From Anaerolineae bacterium (GTDB lineage: Bacteria; Chloroflexota; Anaerolineae; E26-bin7), in contig JAOZOT010000269.1 of assembly GCA_029933115.1 (NCBI GenBank), positions 1-5,213 on the forward strand: 5,213 nt of DNA, written 5' to 3'. A model generated the notes under the pieces. The model did no database searches. It saw nothing but the letters and a program-made list of their open reading frames with translations, and was not told the origin of the DNA. This document shows, piece by piece, positions 1 to 5,213 of this stretch; position 1 is the stretch's first letter; each line of letters begins with the position of its first letter. The position numbers and the translations under genes are program-made.

Positions 1-57
1 CGGGAACGGATTTATGCATCGCTGTACTTAGCCAAAGTGCCAATCCATCCCATTCGG

Positions 58-1281
58 TCATTGCTTCTCGTAAGGCTGTCCGTCGGCGGCAGGAGGGACG
101 GCCCGGCCAATGACGCCGGCCAGGATAACCATGGTCAAGATGTAAGGAGCCATTTGCAGGAACTCAGGTGGCAGAGCCACTTTGAGGGCCTGCATCTTGC
201 CCTGTAGTGCGTCGGCAAAGCCAAAGATGAGAGCAGCAAAAAAGCTGCCCAGCGGCGTCCAATTGCCAAAGATCATGGCCGCCAGGGCGATGAACCCCTG
301 GCCGTGAGTCATGTTATCCTCAAATTGACCCAATCCCAGGGAGAAATAGGCGCCTCCGACGCCGGCGATGAGCCCGCCGATGATGACGTTCATGTAGCGG
401 ATGCGGATCACGTCAATGCCCACTGTATCGGCAGCTCGGGGGTGCTCTCCCACCGACCGAGTGCGCAGACCCCAGGGAGTGTAGAACACGATAAACTGCA
501 CCACCACCAGCAGGAACAGCATGATGAACACCGTCGGGTCGTTTTCAAAGAATTTGCCCACGATAGGCAGGTCCACCAGAACAGGAATGCGCACGGTGGG
601 GATGGCCCCTGGGCTGTTCAGGCCGGCCGGAGACAGCAGACGGATCTTCATGTAGCGCGTGGCCCCCGCCGCCAGGATGTTGATGACCGTGCCGCTGATG
701 ATCTGGTCAACCTTGTAGGTCACCGACAGCACGGCGTGCAAGGCAGCCATCAGACCACTGACCAACACAGCAGCCAGCATCCCGATCCAATGGTTGCCGC
801 CGCTCAGGGAGGTGGCCGCAATGGCCGCGAAGGCTCCAAAAAGCATCATGCCCTCGATGGCAATGTTGATTACCGCCGCGCGCTCGCAGAGCACACCACA
901 AAGAGCGCCCAAGGTCAGCGGGGTAGCTGAGGTCAAGGTAGTTTGCAGCAGGCCCGGCAGGTTCATCCTCTGGCCGCTGGTAATGCCGATGAGGAACGAA
1001 GCCACAGCCAGAAAACCCACGGTGCCCAGCAGCACGTTGGTGGAGCGGAAACCCTTATAGAGCTGCCAGCCGCCGGCAAAGCAACACAGCGCCCCCAGGA
1101 TGTACAGCGTAGGCTGTGATGGCGGGGCGAACAAGGTGCCGAGTTTATCGTCAAAGAACTCGGCCACTTGCCCCCCCTCGATGAACAAAGCAGCGACAGC
1201 GATGATGACCAGCCCAATGACCACCGATACTAGCCCCAGGACTCGTTCCCGGGTGAGAACTTCACGCCATTCTTCGAACAT
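58..1281 (-). CDS. BMP/nucleoside-family ABC transporter permease (NupQ/YufQ-like) with extended N-terminus
   Basis: This is the second membrane subunit, predicted to pair with the upstream permease. The family core starts near residue 108 and shows ERAAVINIAIEGMMLFGAFAA (133-153), VDQIISGTVINILA (191-204), SVGEHPRAADTVGID (276-290), GFIALAAMIFGNWTP (329-343) and a C-terminal GRAVPPAADGQPYEK. The motifs differ from those of the partner permease in the same way that NupQ differs from NupP. The core of about 300 residues matches the usual family length, whereas the full product has 407. The extra 107 N-terminal residues carry hydrophobic segments at about 14-34, 58-74 and 83-101. Start ATG 1281 has a strong Shine-Dalgarno (GAGGAG, 1293-1288) six bases away, which supports the long form. 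The stop is TGA 60-58. It is the last gene of the visible operon. Confidence 0.95.
   Translation of the reverse strand: MFEEWREVLTRERVLGLVSVVIGLVIIAVAALFIEGGQVAEFFDDKLGTLFAPPSQPTLYILGALCCFAGGWQLYKGFRSTNVLLGTVGFLAVASFLIGITSGQRMNLPGLLQTTLTSATPLTLGALCGVLCERAAVINIAIEGMMLFGAFAAIAATSLSGGNHWIGMLAAVLVSGLMAALHAVLSVTYKVDQIISGTVINILAAGATRYMKIRLLSPAGLNSPGAIPTVRIPVLVDLPIVGKFFENDPTVFIMLFLLVVVQFIVFYTPWGLRTRSVGEHPRAADTVGIDVIRIRYMNVIIGGLIAGVGGAYFSLGLGQFEDNMTHGQGFIALAAMIFGNWTPLGSFFAALIFGFADALQGKMQALKVALPPEFLQMAPYILTMVILAGVIGRAVPPAADGQPYEKQ
961..1281 (-). other. Extra N-terminal membrane region of the NupQ-like permease (residues 1-107)
   Basis: This stretch precedes the conserved permease core and holds three hydrophobic segments (about 14-34, 58-74, 83-101). 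A polar, acidic loop (35-57, containing EFFDDK) separates the first two. The good ribosome binding site before ATG 1281 makes it part of the protein rather than an over-extended reading frame. From general knowledge, longer forms of these permeases occur in some Actinobacteria and Chloroflexota; I know of no assigned role. Confidence 0.7.
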
Positions 1282-1287
1282 ACCCTT

Positions 1288-1293
1288 CTCCTC
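1288..1293 (-). promoter_or_regulatory. Shine-Dalgarno site of the NupQ-like permease
   Basis: GAGGAG lies in the 15-base gap after the stop of the upstream permease, six bases before ATG 1281. It fixes the start of the long form of the protein and indicates translation from the same mRNA. Confidence 0.8.
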
Positions 1294-1296
1294 TCA

Positions 1297-2760
1297 CTAG
1301 CTGCCCCAACCACGGATGATCACCGTGGGTACCATCTCTTCTTCCTTGGCCCGCAGACCGTACAGGGCACGCACAATGTCCGGCGCGGCGATAAAGATGA
1401 TGACCATAGACTGGACGATGGCGGTGATCTCCAGAGGGATAGCGGCTACAGACATCATCCGCGTGCCGCCCGCCCGCAAAGCCCCAAAGAGCAAGCTGGC
1501 CAGCACCACACCCAGAGGATGACTGCCGCCCAGCAAGGCCAGGGCAATCGAATCGAAACCATAGCCAGCTTGGAAGCCCAGGGTCATGTTGCGCGTCATA
1601 CCCAAGGACTCGCCGGCGCCGGCCAGGCCGGCCAGAGCCCCGCTCAGCAACATGGCCAAGACGATGTTGCGACCAATGCTGATGCCCCCGTAGCGGGCAG
1701 CGTCGGGGTTGGCTCCCACAGTCCGCAACTCAAACCCCCAGGTAGTCTTCCACAGAAACCAATAGACAAAAACGGCTGCTGCCAGGGCGATCAGCAAGCC
1801 GGCGTGAAGGCGGATAGGATAGGGGAAGAAACGCGGCAGCTCAGCCGTAGGCAAGATTTCGGCCGTGCGGTGGGTGCCCTGGACGCTCTCCAGAGGCTCC
1901 CTCAACAGCCACTCCACCAGCCGGAAGGCGAGCCAGTTCAACATAATGGTGTTAATCACCTCGTGGGCTCCGGTCCACGCTTTGAGCACACCGGCGATAG
2001 CGGCCCACAGCCCGGCCGCCATCGCCCCGGCAAATACCGCCAATGGCAGGTGGATGTAGGTGGGCAGACCCTCGACTGAATAGCCCACCACCACCGAACA
2101 CAGCCCACCGATGACGAACTGTCCCTCTGCGCCGATGTTGAACAGCCCCGCCCGAAAGCCCAAGGCCACAGCCAGGCCGGCCAGAATGTAGGGTATGGAC
2201 TTGGTGATGCTCTCCGAGATGGGCCGCATCGAGGAGACGAACGGCCTGGCATTGCCCTCCACAATCCAGGCCTCCAACCCGGCCGAGATCTTGGCCGGGC
2301 TGCCTATGCAACCCTCCAGCAGAGCCTGGTATGCAGTACTGATGGCTTGCCAGGCTGACTGCAACACAATGGCCGGATCCTGCAAAAAATTGGGGAGGGT
2401 GGCGAGCACCTGTGGATCGGTGATGGCGATCACGATGGCCCCGATAATCAGAGCCGTGACCACCGCCAGCACAGGAACGATTGCGCCTTCCAACCAGGCC
2501 AGGGAACCGTTCAGAACGGTGACCAGAGCCAGCGTCACCAGCATCAGCAAGCCAAACAGAGGCAGGATGAACCCGATCCCCGTCTTGCTGATGACAATGC
2601 CGACGACGGCCAGCACAATCAGAGCCACCAGTCCCCAGCAGATGCCCAGAAGCGGGCGGCGATAGACCTGCAAGACAGAAGGTCGTCTCGCTTCAGCCAC
2701 AGCTTCGATTGTCTCATCCCCAGCGGGTAACCTAACTTCTCTTTCGCTCAAGGGCCCCAC
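1297..2760 (-). CDS. BMP/nucleoside-family ABC transporter permease (NupP/YufP-like) with extended N-terminus
   Basis: This is one of two membrane subunits predicted to form the substrate channel. The 487-residue product (from GTG) is longer than typical relatives of about 350. The family core runs from about 175 to the end: a hydrophobic stretch at 190-202 followed by GLFNIGAEGQFVIGG (205-219), GAHEVINTIMLNWLA (264-278), TVGANPDAARYGGI (347-360) and GGSHPLG (411-417). The core contains many membrane helices. The N-terminus has a charged start of about 35 residues and hydrophobic segments at about 38-58, 64-86 and 93-114; relatives usually have one there, so about two are extra. The start codon is uncertain: GTG 2760 overlaps the Shine-Dalgarno AAGGAG (2765-2760), while TTG 2751 sits eight bases after it and is better placed, giving 484 residues. 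The gene lies 42 bases after the ATPase and 15 bases before the second permease. Confidence 0.95.
   Translation of the reverse strand: MGPLSEREVRLPAGDETIEAVAEARRPSVLQVYRRPLLGICWGLVALIVLAVVGIVISKTGIGFILPLFGLLMLVTLALVTVLNGSLAWLEGAIVPVLAVVTALIIGAIVIAITDPQVLATLPNFLQDPAIVLQSAWQAISTAYQALLEGCIGSPAKISAGLEAWIVEGNARPFVSSMRPISESITKSIPYILAGLAVALGFRAGLFNIGAEGQFVIGGLCSVVVGYSVEGLPTYIHLPLAVFAGAMAAGLWAAIAGVLKAWTGAHEVINTIMLNWLAFRLVEWLLREPLESVQGTHRTAEILPTAELPRFFPYPIRLHAGLLIALAAAVFVYWFLWKTTWGFELRTVGANPDAARYGGISIGRNIVLAMLLSGALAGLAGAGESLGMTRNMTLGFQAGYGFDSIALALLGGSHPLGVVLASLLFGALRAGGTRMMSVAAIPLEITAIVQSMVIIFIAAPDIVRALYGLRAKEEEMVPTVIIRGWGS
2410..2760 (-). other. Extra N-terminal region of the NupP-like permease (about residues 1-117)
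   Basis: A charged cytoplasmic-looking head (about 1-35, rich in E and R) is followed by hydrophobic segments at about 38-58, 64-86 and 93-114. Typical relatives have a short head and a single helix before the loop that leads into the conserved core. The third segment probably corresponds to that helix and the first two are additional. The limits are by eye. Confidence 0.6.
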
Positions 2761-2765
2761 TCCTT
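2760..2765 (-). promoter_or_regulatory. Shine-Dalgarno site of the NupP-like permease, which decides between two start codons
   Basis: AAGGAG directly abuts and shares its last G with the GTG at 2760-2758, leaving no spacer for that codon. The next in-frame candidate, TTG at 2751-2749, is eight bases downstream of the site, a normal distance. Initiation at TTG is therefore favoured, shortening the protein by three residues. Confidence 0.7.
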
Positions 2766-2781
2766 AATAAATTATTATTAT
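2764..2781 (-). promoter_or_regulatory. A/T-only tract in the ATPase-permease spacer, next to the ribosome binding site
   Basis: Eighteen consecutive A/T bases interrupt otherwise GC-rich sequence in the 42-base gap between the two genes. On the transcribed strand they contain the inverted repeat TAATAA-TAAT-TTATTA, and the tract ends within the Shine-Dalgarno AAGGAG. Such a tract could keep the site open or bind ribosomal protein S1; it could also form a weak hairpin. The function is inferred only from position and composition. Confidence 0.4.
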
Positions 2782-2802
2782 CAGACAAGTTAGTGAAATC
2801 TG

Positions 2803-4950
2803 TCAGGTCGGTTGAGCTGTTATCTCTTCTCTCCGCCCACCGGCCATCCACAGACCCAACTCCTCGCGGCTGGTCTTGTCGGCGTCCACGGTGTACACAA
2901 TTTTGCCCTCGTACATCACGGCGATGCGGTCGGAGAGGCTCATGATTTCGTCCAATTCGGCCGAGACCAACAGCACGGCCGCCCCGTCGTCCCGCTTCTC
3001 AATCAAGCGTTTGTGGATGAACTCGATGGAGCCAACGTCCAGGCCCCGCGTTGGTTGGGCAGCAATGAGGAGTTTGATGGGCCGGGACAGCTCCCGGGCC
3101 ACGATCAGCTTCTGCTGGTTGCCACCAGACAGGTTCCTGGCCGGCAGGGCGATGCTCGGCGTGCGGATATCAAAAGTCTGTACCAACTCAACAGCCCGCT
3201 TGAAAACTGCCTCCTCGTTGATTACGACACCTTTGGCGAAAGGGGGCTGATAGTAGGTGCACAGGACCAGGTTATCATATACCGGATAGCTGAGAACCAG
3301 GCCATCCTTTTGCCGGTCCTCGGGCACGTGGGCCACGCCCAGTTCGATAATCTGCCGAGGAGAGGCGTGGGTGGTCTCTACCCCCATGATCCAGATACGG
3401 CCTTCTGTGCTTGGCCGCAGGCCGGTCAGCACCTCCACCAGTTCCGTCTGGCCATTGCCCTGCACCCCGGCTACCCCCAGGATCTCGCCGGCGCGGACTT
3501 CCAGGCTGACACCGTTGACTACCGGCTGATGACGGTCATCTTCGGCATGTAGGTTCTCTACCTTGAGCACCACGTCCTGCGTTCGGGCCGGTTTCTTGTC
3601 CACCGTCAGGATGACCTCGCGTCCGACCATCATGGCGGCTAGGCTGGACTCGGTAGCCTCGGTGGGCCTGGTTTCGCCCACCACCCGACCGTCACGCAGG
3701 ACGACGATGCGGTCGGCCACGGCCAGCACCTCCTTCAACTTGTGGGTGATAAAGATGACAGACTTGCCCTGATCGGTCAGAGAGCGCATGATCTGAAATA
3801 GCTCTTCGGTCTCCTGAGGAGTCAGCACAGAGGTCGGCTCATCCAGAATGAGGATATCGGCCTGACGGTAGAGGGCCTTGACAATCTCCACCCGTTGCTG
3901 GACGCCCACCGGCAGGTCTTTCACGTAAGCCCACGGATCTACATCCAGGCCGAACTGGTGGGATATTTCCTGCACCCGTCGGGCGTCGGCAGCCAACCCC
4001 AGGGGCACCAACTCGGTAAACCATTGCAACGTCTCCAGCAACATCAGATACAGGCCGAACAGGCCCCACAATCCGATATAGGTTAAAGCGGTGACGAGCA
4101 GAAAACGGAGGAGTCCTTCGGTGAGCGTGGTCAGAATGGGCAACAGGCCGCTCAGGGCCGCCAAGCTGGAGATGGCCAAAGCCACGATGAGAGATAGCCC
4201 GACCACCAGGATGCGCCTCCGCCGGGGGTTGGGCCAGGGGATGGTACGGCGCCGAGCGACGAGAAAATAGTAGGCTGCTGCGCCAATCACGTTTCCCACG
4301 GCAATGATGGCTGCCCAGGCCGGTTTGGATTCCAGGACGGCGCCGGTAAAGGATTCTGCGGGCCGCCGCCGGCAATCAACCAGCATCCCCAGCCAGAACA
4401 GACCGACCACGAAACCGGCTACCAGAACGCCCCAGAAGGACCGGTTGAGAAGGAAGAGCAAAAACTCGACGCCGAAGAAGAGAAGATACAGAATGGCCCA
4501 CGTCAACGCTTTCTGGCTGAGGCGGTAGGGTCCGGCCAGACGATGGTGCAGATAGGGTATCGGGTTGAGCCGGCGCAAGAGAACTTGCAAGCGGCGGATC
4601 GGAGCCGTCAGATTCAGGCCAAATAGACTCTGGGTTTCAGTGCCCAGCACCACGTTCTCGGCCACGGTCATCACAGGCACGAGCATAAAGTGCTGGTGGA
4701 CCATGCCAATACCATAGGCGATAGCATCGCTGGGGCTTTCGATCTCTACTTCCTGACCATCGAGGAAGATCTGCCCCTCATCCGGGGTATAAAGTCCGTA
4801 CAGGACGTTCATCAGGGTGGTTTTGCCGGCGCCATTCTCACCTAAAAAGGCCAACACCTCTCCTTTCTCCAGGGAGAAGTCTATGTGGTCGTTGGCCAAA
4901 ACACCAGGGAATCTTTTGGTGATGTTACGAGCCTCAAGTACTGGAGACAT
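2803..4950 (-). CDS. BMP/nucleoside-family ABC transporter ATPase, tandem NBDs, with a membrane-spanning insertion in NBD1
   Basis: This 715-residue protein is the predicted energising subunit of a nucleoside-type importer (NupO/YufO-like), coupling ATP hydrolysis to the two permeases encoded downstream. NBD1 has Walker A GENGAGKTT (37-45), Q-loop Q86, a signature-like LPVGVQQ (346-352), Walker B ILILDEPTS (366-374, D370/E371) and H-loop H403. NBD2 has AGVQGNGQTEL (494-504, no Walker lysine), an intact LSGGNQQK (607-614), LLIAAQPTRGLD (627-638, acidic residues replaced) and SAELDE in place of the H-loop. A degenerate NBD2 is usual in this family. Relatives are about 500 residues long; the excess is one hydrophobic block at about 107-320 inside NBD1. 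The frame is open throughout and motifs on both sides share it, so I see no frameshift. The start is ATG 4950, with GAGG six bases upstream. Family assignment is firm; the exact substrate (purine or pyrimidine nucleoside, or another BMP ligand) is not readable. Confidence 0.95.
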   Translation of the reverse strand: MSPVLEARNITKRFPGVLANDHIDFSLEKGEVLAFLGENGAGKTTLMNVLYGLYTPDEGQIFLDGQEVEIESPSDAIAYGIGMVHQHFMLVPVMTVAENVVLGTETQSLFGLNLTAPIRRLQVLLRRLNPIPYLHHRLAGPYRLSQKALTWAILYLLFFGVEFLLFLLNRSFWGVLVAGFVVGLFWLGMLVDCRRRPAESFTGAVLESKPAWAAIIAVGNVIGAAAYYFLVARRRTIPWPNPRRRRILVVGLSLIVALAISSLAALSGLLPILTTLTEGLLRFLLVTALTYIGLWGLFGLYLMLLETLQWFTELVPLGLAADARRVQEISHQFGLDVDPWAYVKDLPVGVQQRVEIVKALYRQADILILDEPTSVLTPQETEELFQIMRSLTDQGKSVIFITHKLKEVLAVADRIVVLRDGRVVGETRPTEATESSLAAMMVGREVILTVDKKPARTQDVVLKVENLHAEDDRHQPVVNGVSLEVRAGEILGVAGVQGNGQTELVEVLTGLRPSTEGRIWIMGVETTHASPRQIIELGVAHVPEDRQKDGLVLSYPVYDNLVLCTYYQPPFAKGVVINEEAVFKRAVELVQTFDIRTPSIALPARNLSGGNQQKLIVARELSRPIKLLIAAQPTRGLDVGSIEFIHKRLIEKRDDGAAVLLVSAELDEIMSLSDRIAVMYEGKIVYTVDADKTSREELGLWMAGGRREEITAQPT
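3991..4632 (-). other. Membrane-spanning insertion inside NBD1 of the ATPase (about residues 107-320)
   Basis: After the helix following the Q-loop (AENVVLGTE, 97-105) the sequence leaves the family pattern. It returns at about 321 (DARRVQEISHQFGLDVDPW), just before the signature motif. In between lie a basic stretch (119-147) and hydrophobic segments at about 150-168, 172-191, 211-231, 247-269 and 283-305. Charged loops separate them: DCRRRP (192-197), ARRR...RRRR (232-246) and the short TEGLLR (277-282). Families such as NupO and RbsA have only a loop of roughly 10-20 residues here. The segments look like transmembrane helices, which is unusual for an importer ATPase. The boundaries are estimated by eye from remembered family patterns. 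I recognise no known domain in the block, and its function is unknown. Confidence 0.85.
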
Positions 4951-4952
4951 AT

Positions 4953-4960
4953 CCCCCCTC
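4953..4960 (-). promoter_or_regulatory. Probable ribosome binding site of the ATPase
   Basis: GAGGGGGG precedes ATG 4950. The GAGG part is six bases from the start codon. It is a purine-rich but imperfect match to the anti-Shine-Dalgarno sequence. Confidence 0.55.
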
Positions 4961-5083
4961 AGGTCTCATTGTTTATGCCGACCGCTTCAGAGTGTTTCAT
5001 AAATCCGAGGCCTTTCGTGATTTGTGATGTTCACCCTCCTCCAAGCTGAGGCGGTATCTCCGCAAGGTCATGCCGTGGAGCGC

Positions 5084-5118
5084 TTTCAGCCTGCTGCCAA
5101 GGTGAATTTCAAGCCTGC
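5084..5118. repeat. Imperfect direct repeat upstream of the ATPase gene
   Basis: On the transcribed strand GCAGGCTTGAAA (5118-5107) and GCAGGCTGAAA (5094-5084) differ by one inserted T and start 24 bases apart, about two helical turns. An 8-base sequence GGTGAATT also occurs twice nearby (5101-5108 and 5135-5142). They could be regulator half-sites or chance matches. Confidence 0.3.
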
Positions 5119-5163
5119 GGGAGGGTAGCTGTCTGGTGAATTACGAAAGTCTCAATTCCCTCA

Positions 5164-5195
5164 GAGCGTGTCTGAAAATTCAGAGGGCGGCGCTC
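5164..5195. repeat. Nested inverted repeat upstream of the operon
   Basis: A perfect inverted repeat TCTGAA-AA-TTCAGA (5171-5184) is enclosed by a second pair, GAGCG (5164-5168) and CGCTC (5191-5195). The spacers between the inner and outer arms are unequal, 2 and 6 bases. There is no T-run on either side, so it is not a typical intrinsic terminator. It could be an operator, part of a dispersed repeat, or the end of a small mobile element. Confidence 0.5.
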
Positions 5196-5203
5196 GTAGT
5201 AAC

Positions 5204-5213
5204 GACTTCAGTC
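5204..5213. repeat. Palindrome truncated by the window end
   Basis: GACTTCAGTC has arms GACT and AGTC around TC. The base before it is C, so the palindrome may continue as CGACTTCAGTCG past the edge of the window. Its position next to the nested repeat suggests both may belong to one dispersed repeat unit, but the visible part is too short to tell. Confidence 0.35.

Larger units (their letters stand above)
4951..5213. other. Upstream non-coding region of the operon
   Basis: No credible gene is seen in these 263 bases on either strand. I found no convincing -35/-10 pair, riboswitch or intrinsic terminator. What can be seen are the ATPase ribosome binding site, a 13-codon reading frame (5000-4959) ending eight bases before the ATPase ATG, a short inverted repeat GTGA-TGT-TCAC (5024-5034), direct repeats at 5084-5118, and the inverted repeats at the window end. 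The promoter is either here in a non-consensus form or further upstream, for example before a lipoprotein gene. Confidence 0.5.

Noticed and set aside
1..57. Start of another gene or a terminator downstream of the operon
   Set aside because: The minus-strand ATG frames here close within a few codons and no strong GC hairpin with a T-run is visible. The stretch is too short to judge further.
304..930. Plus-strand open frame of 208 codons opposite the NupQ-like permease
   Set aside because: It is antisense to the permease core. The H/D/Q-rich product is what the complement of membrane-protein codons gives.
1519..2079. Plus-strand open frame of 186 codons opposite the NupP-like permease
   Set aside because: It is antisense to the conserved permease core. 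The product is rich in Q, G, H and P with no domain, typical of a mirror frame of hydrophobic coding sequence.
2761..2805. Intrinsic terminator between the ATPase and the first permease
   Set aside because: The only pairings are a four-base stem (CAGA/TCTG) with a long loop and an A/T-only hairpin. Neither is stable enough, and the next ribosome binding site follows at once.
2812..3552. Long plus-strand open frame opposite the ATPase (246 codons)
   Set aside because: It lies antisense to NBD2, whose motifs are unmistakable. Its product is low in complexity and lacks any recognisable domain, as expected from the complement of a GC-rich gene.
3839..4375. Minus-strand frame of 178 codons overlapping the ATPase insertion, as a hint that the insertion is a separate gene or a frameshift product
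   Set aside because: The main ATPase frame stays open through the whole insertion and gives clean hydrophobic helices with charged loops. The alternative frame gives an arginine/proline/glycine-rich product with no domain and runs antiphase into the signature and Walker B region.
3991..4632. Intein or group II intron as the explanation of the insertion
   Set aside because: There is no intein splice motif (Cys/Ser start, terminal His-Asn) or homing endonuclease motif. The block is in frame and membrane-like, and does not look like structured RNA.
2803..4950. Two ATPase genes fused by error, or a pseudogene because NBD2 lacks Walker residues
   Set aside because: Tandem NBDs in one chain with a degenerate second site are the normal form in this family, and the gene is intact.
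4951..5040. A sigma-70 promoter just before the ATPase
   Set aside because: Candidate hexamers (for example CATAAA or TTATGA on the transcribed strand) match the consensus poorly and have no well-spaced partner.

Overview
The window holds three genes, all on the minus strand and reading from right to left. In transcription order they are a tandem ABC ATPase (4950 to 2803), a long permease (2760 to 1297) and a second permease (1281 to 58). Together they make the cytoplasmic and membrane parts of a BMP/PnrA-type ABC transporter. The layout matches ATPase-permease-permease of Bacillus subtilis nupO-nupP-nupQ (yufO-yufP-yufQ), a nucleoside importer family. The lipoprotein that binds substrate (BMP/NupN) is not in the window. 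It is probably encoded upstream, beyond base 5213, or elsewhere. Gaps of 42 and 15 bases and a good ribosome binding site before each permease indicate one operon.

The organism is probably a bacterium of moderately high GC content. Protein character and the long permease N-termini fit Chloroflexota (Anaerolineae/Caldilineae-like), but this rests on general resemblance and is not proven. There is no tRNA, rRNA, CRISPR array or transposase.

Region by region: 1-57 is the 3' flank, with no further gene or clear terminator. 58-1281 is the NupQ-like permease. 1297-2760 is the NupP-like permease, probably starting at TTG 2751 rather than GTG 2760. 2761-2802 is a short spacer with an 18-base pure A/T run just before the Shine-Dalgarno. 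2803-4950 is the ATPase. 4951-5213 is non-coding and holds nested inverted repeats, direct repeats and the edge of a palindrome cut by the window end.

The main oddity is inside the ATPase. Its first nucleotide-binding domain is interrupted, between the Q-loop and the signature motif, by about 210 in-frame residues with about five strongly hydrophobic segments and arginine-rich loops. The family normally has a short loop there. ABC ATPases of importers are usually soluble, so this one appears to carry its own membrane domain. Both permeases also have extra N-terminal membrane segments, so all three subunits of this transporter are enlarged in the membrane.
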